From: Bugula neritina
Lineage: Eukaryota > Bryozoa > Gymnolaemata > Cheilostomatida > Bugulidae
Direction of reading: 5' to 3'
Length of the DNA stretch: 64,000 nt
Assembly (NCBI GenBank): GCA_964035545.1
Contig: OZ037768.1
Location: 10,992,741-11,056,740, forward strand
Shown: positions 1-12,300 of the stretch, in pieces
Position numbering within the stretch: position 1 is the stretch's first letter
How the letters are laid out: each line of letters begins with the position of its first letter
Notes under the pieces: model-generated
The model's input: only the letters and a program-made list of their open reading frames with translations
What the model was told of the DNA's origin: nothing
The model's database searches: none
Program-made: the position numbers and the translations under genes

Positions 1-325
1 ACTCTATAGTAAATAAAGTCTATTCAATTCTAGTAGGAAAAGCTAAGGTTCACAAACCAGAGTTAATAAGGGAGTTGATACTTGTAAGATTTTCTTTAAT
101 ATATATATTAAAATGTAAAAAGTGAACAGTCCATGCCAATAATAACAAACCCTTCTTGATCAACAGAAAATAAACAAGATTTAAATGCATAGAGCTTGAA
201 TTCATTGGGTGCATATGTTTATGTAGAATTACATGCTCAAATTTATTAGTCAGCTTTGCTGATCATTTTGTCCTCTACTGTAAATTCAAACCAGCGAAAT
301 AATATTTTTGCTATTTCAATTGCAG
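1..325 (+). other. Intron sequence upstream of the first visible TRIM-NHL exon
   Basis: AT-rich sequence with no coding pattern on either strand. It ends in a clear 3' splice site (CTATTTCAATTGCAG) at 325, so it is the tail of an intron whose upstream exon lies outside the window. Confidence 0.7.
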
Positions 326-2845
326 ATTTCAACGCATACTGAAGAGCCATTGCCAAGATACCCATTGACCATGGCTATAGTAGATCCAACAGGAGACGAG
401 ATACAATGCGAGACCACAGACAATCATGACGGTACATACACAGTTGTGTTTACACCTCAGATATCAGGAGCTCATCTCTGCACAGGTAAACAGCAACACA
501 CTTTGACCATGTCTTCATGCACGAGGCTATTGCAGCCTCTACAGCTGTAACATGACTTTTTAGGCTTGATTCCAGAAAATTGTTTCAATTTTTTAGCTAT
601 TTAGAGTTATAAACTAACTTGTAAGATCTATACGATACTTAATCTACACTACCAAAAGCTATTTATTTCACATTGGAAATTAAAATATCAACAAAGATGA
701 TAGACATGCTTATACTACAGAGTTAGACTGCAGATTTAAAGTGTAAACTAATAATCTATTTGAGCATATATTCCATGGCTGAAAAGGTTTCAATAGTACC
801 AAAGAAAACCCATAAGGGTTTGGATAAGAGAAGCCATGCAAACTTCAACAACAACACTGTGTTTTCACACTAAATAAATGCAACACTCCAAAACTTGAAA
901 AGTTTTACCTACTTCATGAAAATTACCAAGTTTCAATGCGATGCACAGCCATTTCACTTAGGATTGATTACTACATATTTTGCTAGATGAAATTGAAATT
1001 TGTTTTTGATTCAATATTAATTCATAATATTTTTAATCTATCAGTATTGGAATGGCATATTGTTTATGTAAAAATAGTATAAATGTTTACCGTTCTAAAT
1101 TATACCAACACTTTCAATGAGAAACGCAACTGGAAACTTTAAAGTAAAAATGTCAAACGTGTCTCAGACAAATTAAGAACAAATGTGAATTCAATTTTTA
1201 GTCCAGTTTTTGGGCCACAAGATACTGAGCTCATGTACCAGTGTTGCGGTGCTTAGTAACGACCCCGTCCAAGTGTTGGGATCTATGGGTAAAGATGAAG
1301 GAATGCTGATGTACCCATGCTCATTAAAGATTGATGAAGATGGTGCAATGTATGTGGTTGATGAAGGTAAATAATAGAAAATTATAGCTATTTATAAAAC
1401 AGCTAGAGCCGTAGATGTATTTACAGTGACCGTATATACAAGGACTTGAACAAATTGTACTCTTCTAGTAATAAAAAATACAACAAAAGAGAAAATTGTT
1501 GACTTAAAAACATAACTTCTTATTTAATGAAATATTTTGATAGGAAATCAGCGAATACAGAAGTTTCATGATGAAAAAGTAGAAATCATAACTGTAGCAG
1601 GAACGAACAAGGCGGCTCGCACATTTGATTGTGCTGTAGATTTGAAGAATGATGAGCTTATCTGCTCTAAGGTAATGTGTTGTACGACAAAACTGTGGCA
1701 GTAAATGTTTGACACTATTTTTTTTATTATTTTATCATTACAGCGAGTGACCAAAAAAGAGAAAAAAAACTAAAAAACAATTGTGGTGGTACTTTTCAGT
1801 GCTTGTAATTTTAAAAACTCATTAAAACTAGAAAAGTAACAAAACAACAAATAAGAAAAGAAATGTGACAAAATCTGTGATCGTAAAACATTTTAGGTCA
1901 TGGTAGAGCAGAGAAAAGCATGGGCCAACACAATTCAAATCTTCTCCTTAGATGGAACCCCAAAGCACCAATTTACTAATCCTGAGATGAAGAAGGCTCT
2001 GTATGTAGCAGTAAACAGCTCACAGCAAATAATAATCCCTGACTACCACTTGAATACACTTTTCATTTATGACCACAAAGGTAATTCTTCAGAAGAATGT
2101 ATCTATTTCTTAGAACTGAGCATATAAAACTGAATATTTTTCAAAAATTAAGCCCAACTAAAAACATTAGTTAAACAGTGACCGCTCTTTACTTTGATAC
2201 CCCTAGCTCCTTAACATTAAAGTAACATGAAAATGCCTCCAAATGTGAATTATAATTATTATAACTTTATGATTATTCATGAATTGCAGGCAATCTCATT
2301 GACCGAGTAGGGCAGACAGGATCTGGACCAGGGGAGTTCAAGGAGCCAGCCTTTGTATGCATAGGCCATGACGATGACATCATCATTTCAGACTGCCGCA
2401 ACAGTCGTGTGCAAGTTCTCAACAGGCAGGGTCAATTTAAATACCAAATAGGAACAAAAGGGAGTGGCAAAGGACAACTGCAAGGACCCTCAGGGGTGGC
2501 AATTGATAAGCAAGGACACATCTTAGTCACTGACAGAGTAAACAATCGATTACAGGTGAGAAAAATTTCATCAATTACTAGCGAAATTGCAACCAATTTG
2601 TCTAATCTTTTCAAGTTTTAAGAAAGTTTTAAATGAACTCGATGGGTCTGCTGTAGGTTTACACATACGACGGAAAATTTGTGAGCTGCATAGAAAGCTG
2701 CGGAAACAAACTGAATGATCCAAGAGGACTGGCGGTATCGTCTGACGGACATGTTTTTGTTGCGGACCAGAAGAATCACTGCATTAAAAAGTTTAAATAC
2801 ATGCACGTAGCTCCGAACGGCTCAAAACTGGAATCGGTGTTGTAA
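326..2845 (+). CDS. TRIM2/TRIM3/TRIM71-like filamin-NHL protein, 3' part (5' end outside window)
   Basis: Exons seen: 326-485, 1202-1366, 1544-1671, 1897-2080, 2290-2555, 2657-2845 (TAA); 1092 nt in one frame, 363 residues. The first exon is the end of a filamin/ABP280-type Ig repeat (DNHDGTYTVVFTPQISGAHL). The other exons form NHL beta-propeller blades, recognisable by VVDEGNQRIQKF, DCRNSRVQVLNRQGQF, VTDRVNNRLQ and VADQKNHCIKKF, each preceded by a G-x-G/P-x-G-V/LA type strand. In the TRIM-NHL family (TRIM2, TRIM3, TRIM71/LIN-41, Brat, Mei-P26) the propeller binds RNA or partner proteins and the RING/B-box/coiled coil lies N-terminal. That part is not in the window, so I cannot say whether a RING is present or which member this is. 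An AATAAA lies 18 nt after the stop. The gene converges on the TDRD12-like gene. Confidence 0.9.
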
Positions 2846-2862
2846 CTGGCCAGCAGTTAACA

Positions 2863-2868
2863 AATAAA
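2863..2868 (+). terminator. Poly(A) signal AATAAA of the TRIM-NHL gene
   Basis: AATAAA 18 nt after the stop codon, followed by an A-rich run. It would give a very short 3' UTR. Confidence 0.6.
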
Positions 2869-3093
2869 AAAAGAACTAAAGTAGATCTATTCAGTGCCAT
2901 TCTTTACATTCAGATAGTCGCAAAATACCCAACGAGAAAACTTTTTAGCTTTTGGCAACTTGCAACATTGCTGAATTTTTATTATTATTGTAGGCAAATT
3001 TGTTAGTTTATCTTTTATGTCATCTTTTGTTTTACCATAAAAATTAACGGAGTTTACTTTAGCCTTCGCCTAGTAAAGCATAAGATGACTTAC

Positions 3094-3099
3094 TTTATT
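3094..3099 (-). terminator. Poly(A) signal AATAAA of the TDRD12-like gene
   Basis: TTTATT on the + strand reads AATAAA on the minus strand, 230 nt downstream of the TGA. It supports the short C-terminus called for this gene. Confidence 0.6.
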
Positions 3100-3328
3100 G
3101 ATGTATAACATAACAACTTTAACTCTAACGTTGACCATAGGAATGGTCACAATATTGGTATAGATATTTCATCAGTTTTAACCTATTTCTATAACTTTCA
3201 ACATAAACTATTTCGACTTACGGCTTACTGTTTTTACGATGTAATAAGTTGGTAAATTTAAAATTATAAGACGAAAGCTTGCCAAGATTTAAGAGAAGCT
3301 AATAGTTAAAGCATATTTTAAATATAAG

Positions 3329-6300
3329 TCATGTCATCAATCTACAGCCATACCTGTCATACTGGTCTGTTCTAATAATAAACATCTCTGAAGGATCCTC
3401 CACATTTGAGAAGTAGATATGACATGATTCAAACTCATCAAGCTGTCTTGTCTCAGCGGCTACGGCGTCAGCGGCAGCAATGGTCTCTACTGAGTCTGGA
3501 ATCAGTTGATTCTGCTTAGACACTTTGTCTGTCTTACTGGGTGCAGCCGGTAAAACAACTTTTCCTTTACATGCATCCTTGAGCAGTTCAATATGCTGTA
3601 AAATCATTTGTCATACAGTGGAGAATGAGGGGAGACTGTAACAATCAGCTATCCTTTGCCTCAACAAGAATGTGTTCAATAACAAACCAAGTCACAAACA
3701 TTTAGTCAAGAATTTAAAAAAATTGTCTATTGGACCACTGAGGTTCATATATAAACTCACATAAGTTTACAGTCAGTTCATAGTCGCCATCTTATGACTA
3801 TTGCTAATATTTGATAACATTTAATTGACTTTACCGAAGTCATTGAATAAATTTATTCAGTACATGGAGAGCAGCAGATTCAACTCGGTTATACCTTTGG
3901 ATTCTCAGTAGCCAGGTTTCCTACACTGACATCACCAAGTAGCTTGAGGTTGACGTACCACAGAGATACCCAGATCTTAGACTCCTTGAGATATTCTCTT
4001 TTCACAATAGGATCACACCACAGGGTGTTACCAAGGCTGGAGCAGGACAAACGAGTTAGAAAATTAAAGTACGAAGAAAAGGTGTGCACCAAGATTATTG
4101 AACGTATAACGACTGCATTGCTCTTGCTATTATTTATGTTCGCTGATGTCAGACCAATCTTAAAGTTGAAAAATTTTAAACTTGCAAGTCTTTAAAATTT
4201 AAAAAAGATTGACGCGCAAAGAAAATATATAAAAACAGGCTACACTATGACATTTTTCAAACATAATTTATAATATTACGACAAGTTTTTAAAACAATGA
4301 AACTTAAAAAATATATGCTCATTACACACAGTTTTGTAATGACCAAGTTTAAAAAAAATCGGTATGTTTAAAACACATATCATATGTTTGTAAAAAACCA
4401 CCAACAGTGTCGCCTAAACTATAAAAATTAGTTAAATCTCAATTCTATAATTTGCTAGTAAAAACAACTGTTTTTACCATCAAAGTATAAGCAAATGTCA
4501 TACGAAAAATAAGTGTGCCAATATACGGTTTGATGTCGAACTATCGTATTGTATAAATATGATGTTAAATTGCATACAGCAATATGTTAAATAACAATGG
4601 GAGTAACATGAGCACTGCATCTTACACTTACCAGAGTCGTATTTTCCCACACACTATTTCGTTAAGAAGGAGCTGGGATATGTAGGTTGTGACTTCACTA
4701 GACCACTCAATATCATGATCCATAGGCTTCAGTTTACAGGCTACAATCTGTAAGAACAACGACTATTATGTAAAACAGCCAACTGACCGACTCTAACGAC
4801 ATTCAACTTCAAATCTAAAGCATTACATAAATATAATACAACAGGTCTTATGTTATTCAGCATATTAGCTGGTCATGCGACTAAACTGACTGAGAACTAC
4901 AAACAAATAATCAAATTTCTTCCTGGTTTTCAAAAAACACGAAACAATAAATGAGTTTTCATTGATATTAACAAATAACCGTTGGAATATCTAAAACCAC
5001 ATATGGCAGTCTATCGTATATGAATACCTCAACCAATTCAGGAGGAAATGACTCCAAACTGCATTCAGAAGGTAACTCATACAGATCTGAAGCCTTTACA
5101 TTAAGAATGCGACACTCATCTAGGAGATGCACCCGGGCCGTAGAAGGGAACAGTGAACTGGAGTTAGACAACACATGAACAACTCTGGCTCTAAAAATAC
5201 ACAACGTAAATTATAAATAGGCATACGAGAAACATTCTCTTTTTATTACTTTACTAATAAAGTAAACAGATATTTCGGGCACCACTGAGTCCATCTTCAG
5301 AGTAACAATGAAGATATAACATAAATTATATCCCACATTACAAATAATATGTTTCTAGACGCGAATAAAATGCCACAGTATGTTAATAACAAGTGGATGA
5401 AGAGTAAGAATTTTACGAGCAGTGAATAAGGAAGTGACATCATCATCTATATCTTAGACATGTTCAACTTTCATACATCATCAACCAACCAATCAGTTCA
5501 AAATAGTGAATCGCCTGCTTTTCATGAATCAAACCGAGTCTCACCATAGGCAGTTCTAAGCAACTAATCCGTCTTAAAAACAATAAAGATTACAAAACAT
5601 TACCAACTTGAATGTGTAAGTCTGTGAGTATATCAAGTACCTGCAGTATACACCAGCCTTTCCGTAAACACAGAGCCTATCTGGCTCAATAGTTGCCGGG
5701 TCTATTGGAATCTTGGCATAAGCCTGAGAGAAATACGTCTGCAGACTGAGATCCAAATTAAATTTGTTACTTGGTACTTGACGGAGCACGCCATCTACTC
5801 CCCTGTGTCTTATTAACCGGGCATAGTAAGTAATGGCATTTTTGACATAGACAACCTTGAACTATAACATATCAAACATAAGTTAGCTTGGCACAGGTCA
5901 GTTATATACATCAGATAATGAGTAACTAAACTACACTCTTCATACCAGATGTGCCAACAAATGAAGAGCACGTATTTACTATCTACTGCACCTAAATGGT
6001 ATTTACGAGGTAGGTACAGTAAATGGAGAAATTGAGAAAAGCCTGTGTTCTAGATTAGAAATGCAGCATAAGAAGTTATGTTCCTGCGATAATTTCAACC
6101 CGCGTTCCAAACCAAAATTTAATAATAAAATCAAAGAACTTAGGTTATCCTAATTTCTCCACTACTGCTCCTAAATAGTGTTTACTTCTCTTAGCTAAAG
6201 TAAATGGCTGGATTGAGAGAGGAACATAATTGACTTATATTTATAATGCATAGCTACAGGAAAACATTGCCGCCACACATCACAAGTCTCTCTAAAACCC

Positions 6301-9300
6301 TTCGACTAATCCGTTACTACATTTGCACACATATGTAAGCAAGGAGCAGAAGCAGTGGTTGAACACCTCAACATCTCCGCTCGTCGGTATTAGCTTGCTG
6401 GGCGTGTCCAGATGTGCTGAGATGAGGTGTCTGGCTGTACACTTCAGCTGGTCTCTGCAGACACCATATGACTTCATGAATGAACACAGGTCCTTCTTTT
6501 TCCCAGACTCATTCGTCTACAATAACTATACATTTTCCAGACGCATGTACACTGTATATGCGCATGTTTACTGGTCGTGAATGCACATTCTACATGTATC
6601 TGCAAGCGGATTCTAAACTTACAAATACGTTTCACATGGTGTAAAAATACAACTACATACCTATATATATCCTGTTGTGGTGTTATATACAATATATTTA
6701 CGTAAATAATACAGTATATATTGTGTATATGTTATGTGTAGATTGTGTATGCTCATATATCACACTTTTATATGTCTGGACATCCAGCAACATCCTGTGC
6801 AGGTATATATTCTGTAATCATTTTCATCCATAGCAAATTTCAAATACTTGGCTATATGAATACCATTCACCATTTATCAGATATTTCCATTACACTAAGA
6901 GTTAATACAATTTATACAGCTATAAAAAACCCATCCAATGAAACTGGAGGTTCGAGAGACTAATGTGAGATGTTATATTAGAAAGAGAACATTAAACCAC
7001 CAGTCAATTACCTCAATAGCCGTAACAGAGAGCTGCTTCACTGGAGAGGGCACATGGCTAGAGGCTTTCTCCAATAGCCTGACCACTGTGGTAGCAGCTG
7101 GGAGATCGGCAGATGAGAATATGATGTGAGAAGACAGCATCAGTTGTTCAGCATCCTAGAAACACTTGTGCACAGAATTACCATGCAGGTAACTGGGAAA
7201 ATTTAATAGCCTAAATTCTTTAATTTTATTTATGAATTTTTGTTTGAACATGTTTTGCTAGAATATAAACTTTTTGTTATTTTTCTCTTTTGGAGTACTG
7301 GCGTTTCTCTATTTCTCTATTAATGCATTTACCTCAAAGTTATGAAACATGCGCTTTGCCTTTTAGTTTATTTGGTGGGAAATCATACTTTGATCATAGG
7401 CAATTGATATAAATAAAATTAAAAAAGTATTTTTAAAATAATATATCAAGCAGTGCACCGTAAGACACAGTAAAGCACACCAGAGCACAGTAAAGTTGGT
7501 GCAGGGAAAATAGCTTTGTTCTCTCACTAAGCAGTACAAAAGCAATTGGGAGTCACGGGCTTTCAAATAACACAGGTAGTAATTATAAATAACTTGGGAG
7601 TTGTCGGTACTGTACATCACAATTTTACATTTATATAGAATAATTTACTGCAAGGTGTTAGCAAACTCCTAGTATTTAAGATGTTAGTTTAAATTACTAT
7701 CCTTCAAAAACAAGGTGTGCAAAGTCAAATAGTTTTCGAAAAGAAACTTCTAGAGTGCTAGTAATCACATAGCAATAATCAGTTACCTTACTCTTTTCTG
7801 CTGCAACATGTATACACATGTGTATGCATCCCAAGTAGCTACATATAATATGCATGTAAGAGTCAAGTAAACATTCTATATCCCATAACATTCTCAAAAC
7901 ATTTACCAACCACAAATTATACTTCCAAATCCATTTATGTATATTATAAAACAATTTGGTACCATCCACTAAATTTATAACTCATGAGAAATTCAACTTG
8001 TGATGAAAAGTACATTATTAGGTCAGCAAACACTTGAGGGTTTTCATATCACTGTAATGCTGCCAACACTTGTGAGATTAGGAGGTTGGAAAAGGACTAG
8101 AAAGTTACCTTGGCATAATTAGATGAGAGGCAATGTAGCCGTAGACCCAGCAACTTCTTAGTCGCAGGCATATTGAAGTGTAGAACATACTGGGCATTCG
8201 TCACAGGATTGTCTAACCAGGAGAATAAACAAGGAGTCAAGTAATTAGTGATTCTCAGCGATCAAAAATCTTTTACCAACTTTATTATAAAAATGCAACA
8301 GTTAAAAGTTTTCAAAGCACTTGGAGTAATACACAATTGGGTCGTTCTACTACAGTATGAAGAAACTATAACTCTATAATCAAATCTCCACCCCTGTGAG
8401 AACCCCTTGATGATAAAGGTTTTAAATAGGCTAAGACCTGTGCCTTTCACTACACTGGTAACGTGGTTTGAGCACTTTCAGTAGCATAGGAGCAACTATG
8501 CCCTCTCTGACATAATCAAAGAACCTGCTGGTGTATGACTTAAGACCAATAATTTAACTAATCAACATCGAACCCTGATTTTATTCATTGACCAGATTTT
8601 CATATCAAAATACGAGCCTTCAAAAATTAAGAGAAGATGTTGCATCATCAATTGCCTTTGTGTTTCTATAAGTAGAGTAGATATATGATATTTAATAATT
8701 CCCTAGTCAAACAAATTATGACAATAGCTAGATAGTTATTTCATTTTAAAGAATTAGCAATTGTGGAGTTATCTTTCCACTACAAACTTGAATCGTGAAA
8801 TCATATAAAATCTATTACAGCAAAAAATAACAAATAGCAAACGAGTTTTTAAACTGAATAATTCATTGTAGAATGAACAGACCTTCTGAGATGAGTAACT
8901 TCAGGACCTCATCTGTCACAACAAGTATAGGGTAGGAGTTTTCTGACCGGACTTGTGTCCAAAGCTCTAACATTCTGTCCAAATCTCCCATACTCTTCAG
9001 AGCAACGTATACTTCCCGGCTATACGCATGTAACGCCTTTAAAAACATACGAGTAACACAGTGCACACCTGCTATCAGAGTTTATGCACTATGCAGAAGT
9101 ATTTTTCTCTTTATAAGATCACTGTAGACGTCAATTTTTTTAACAATACAGGAACATATGGAAAAACCAAGTGTTCTTACATGAAATATGCTCAAGAAAA
9201 ATAATGAAATAAAATATTTCTGAAAGACAACGTTAGGTCAAGTTAAGTTAGCAACTGTCTTTAGAGACTCTTAACTAGCTCAGATGCATAAAGTATGCAG

Positions 9301-12300
9301 ACTACATGATATCACTGTTTTATTTAGTACTCTTGAAAAATGCACCAAAACAGCTCAAAACTTGCTTTAATGGTAAATTATAGAAATTTTGTAAAGTTCA
9401 ATATTTTTATTGAAAAAACACACTAATTCCGTCTACAAAAACATTTCAGCATTATTTTAGAAAGCTTTGAAATTTATTCAGAAGTGAACAATAAATATAA
9501 CTAGTCCGCAACTCAATGAGTAATCCAAATGAAGAGACTACAGCTATGCATACCTGATACACTATTTTAGCATCTGACTCCAAGTGAGTGCAGATGACGA
9601 GCCTTATACCCGGAGACCCGCTCTCTTCTACCAATCTCAACATGGTACCTAGTCTTTGATTCTCATTGTCTATATAATGAACCAACTAAAAAGAAAATAA
9701 GAATTAAAATTGTAAAAGCAGTTTAGAACATAATATTAGAGCATAATTTTCCACACAAAAAACAGCATTAGTCAAGAATAACAAAATGATTACCTGTTTA
9801 ACATTGCTCGCTAACGAGGCTTCAATCTTACTGGTGATAACAGTAGCTGCGTCAGTCATGAACTCATCCCTGAACACACCAATCAGAGGAGACCAGGAAG
9901 TGGCGAATAGCATGAGTTGCCTCGGAGCAGCTCTCGCCACATTCTCACTGATGGCTGTGGCTACAGCTTTCATGGTAGCAGAGAGCTACAACAGAGAGCT
10001 TACGGATACTAAAAGGTTTCAACACAATATTGGCTAATCAAAGTCCTGTTACATGTGAAGCAGCCTACATAAAGTGCTTATCAAACCTGTTGAGGAAACT
10101 CTTTGGTAATAATGTCCGCGTCATCAATAACAAGGTGGCAAAGTCTTCTTACGTTGGTGTAGTTCTTGTCTAACATTCGAAGGAATGTAGATGGTGTAGA
10201 AATAATCATATCGGTCCCATTCATTAATGATACCTGCACAATAAACATACACCACACATTTACACATATACCCCAGTCTATATTTATAGTTCGTATGTGT
10301 AAATGTGTTAGTAGCACTTCTATCCTTCTCCTCCCCTCCATTGCAAACTTTAACACAAGTTTCAGCAGTATATATTAAAATTACATTTTAATTGTAAAGT
10401 AGAAGCTACATGTATATATTTTTAGACCCATTAAATAATTATTGAAGTATAACATAGTTTATGTAATTGTTGTGAACTCAAATCTAGTCACAATAAAAAT
10501 AGCGCTTATGAGTGAAATGCTAATTTTTCAGCTTGAGTGTTTTAGTTATTGTTAAAGAGTACCACCTGATTTAAAGTCTGGCAACTTCTCATGCCATAAT
10601 TACTTGCTAAATACCATAATTTCAAGTGCACTTCTGTATTAGATTCTCATGTTGACAATAATGTCTTATTTCAGTTTGTATCAGAGTATATCCTGCAGTT
10701 TAATCTCAAGCAGAATTTAGTTATAGAATGTAAAGTAGAGTAAAATAGCTGCATGACTCACACATAAATTAGACTCAGTCTCTCTACGACCATGCAACAC
10801 CAATAGGCAGTCCTCGTCTCTCTGTCCCATAATGTTGGAGGCATGAAAGAAGATCTGTTCAGCTTTTGACCAGGAAGCACAGAGAATGAGACAGCGAGGC
10901 TGCAAGGTACAATGTCAGTAGATACTATAGCAAAGATGTGAAACTTTTTATGGGGAAACCTGAAAATTACAAGCTTCCAAAATAGTGATGATTCTGAATT
11001 TTAAACTTGGAACAGACAAAACTTTTAGTTCACTTTCAGAATGTCTAGTAATTAAATTCAATAAAGCAAAAAACCATGATTGGAATGTGGAAGCCTATGT
11101 ACCCAATAGTTTGAAAGAAGTCATTAATATTTTGTTATATACTAATTTACCAGCACACTCTCATCCTAAGAAACGTACAAAATCAATATTCATCACATTT
11201 GAAGTTGGAAGTAGAATCATCAACCAAACACATTCTTAAATAAGAAATAAATATTTAAAATAAGATGCAAATTGATGTTCTCGCAACTCCCCCCAACAGC
11301 AGTTAGGCTGGGCCTTGAGGTAGGAAAACAGATAAACAATGCTATGCGATAGCTTATTAAACACGCTATATATAAATATTATTACAAATACTATATGACA
11401 GTGTACCCCATTTCCATCTGGGAGATGCTTGTAGTTATCTTTGTCGAGTAAAAGTGTGGCTAAAGCCATGAGATAAGTCAATGACACTCCATCTCTACCC
11501 TCCATGTAAAATGAATCAGTGACAGCGACCAGCTCCCTGCCCCTCCTTAGTATGGGCCAACAGAATGCCTGCATTGCTGGTAAGGGGCAGTTGTCAGCTC
11601 CCCCTAGTGTTTTCCAATGCTACAAAGTTCAAGCTTATTGCAAAATAAAGTTTACCAAAACAGGAGTAAAAGCAAAAGGTAAGTTTGGAAATTGAGTACA
11701 TTAAAATGATTGATGACTGCAAAAATAGAGGCAGAGTTTACATAATCTTGGAATAATTATTTTTAGCTAGCAATATGATAGTGTAGTGTTACTTTAATGA
11801 AGGGTGAGGCAGTTGATTTTACTATTAGGCTACAGCCTACTTAGTTTACATTTGAATTGGCTTTGTAAACCAAAACAAGATAACACATTTGTTATAAGTA
11901 TTGTCAGCTATGCTACTATAAGCATTGTTGACTGCAAGTCACATGATCAACATGTGACAAATCAGGTGACAGGAAATGGGCTAAATACAATCACTTTAGT
12001 TTTCACAGTTGAATTCAAACTTGCATTGTAGACTACACAGCAGAGATTATGTCTGCAACTTTACACATTGGAGTAGAAGGAGGGGGCTCTTGCAGTAAAG
12101 GAATACTGTTAGATGGTGAAGGGAACATTCTAGCTACAGGAGAAACAGGCTGTACAAATCATTGGGATATAGGACTAGATGTGGTGGGCAACAGGATTGT
12201 AGATTTGATAGAGGATATGTTGGCTCAGGCTGGCTGTAAGGGCAGAGTGGTGGACTCTGTGGGCCTCTCTCTAAGCGGTATGGATACTCCACAGAACACT

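Larger units (their letters stand above)
2846..3328. other. Intergenic gap between convergent genes
   Basis: About 480 bp between the stop codons of two convergent genes. It holds AATAAA on the + strand (2863-2868) and AATAAA on the - strand (3094-3099), so the two transcripts probably end within about 230 bp of each other. No further exon is visible. Confidence 0.7.
4748..11406. other. Introns of the 3' half of the TDRD12-like gene
   Basis: Between the exons listed for the TDRD12-like gene this stretch holds AT-rich intron sequence. Longer gaps are 5191-5640, 5862-6366, 6517-7011, 7156-8108, 8213-8882, 9037-9553, 10234-10761 and 10900-11406. They contain one MITE copy (about 6010-6175) and one SINE fragment (about 8355-8520), and otherwise nothing recognisable. 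A short + strand reading frame at 10985-11239 is not like any family I know. Confidence 0.6.

Noticed and set aside
10985-11239. 84-codon + strand reading frame in a TDRD12 intron
   Set aside because: It resembles no family I know, has no splice or regulatory context, and lies in AT-rich intron DNA where such frames arise by chance. It could be an old transposon scrap.
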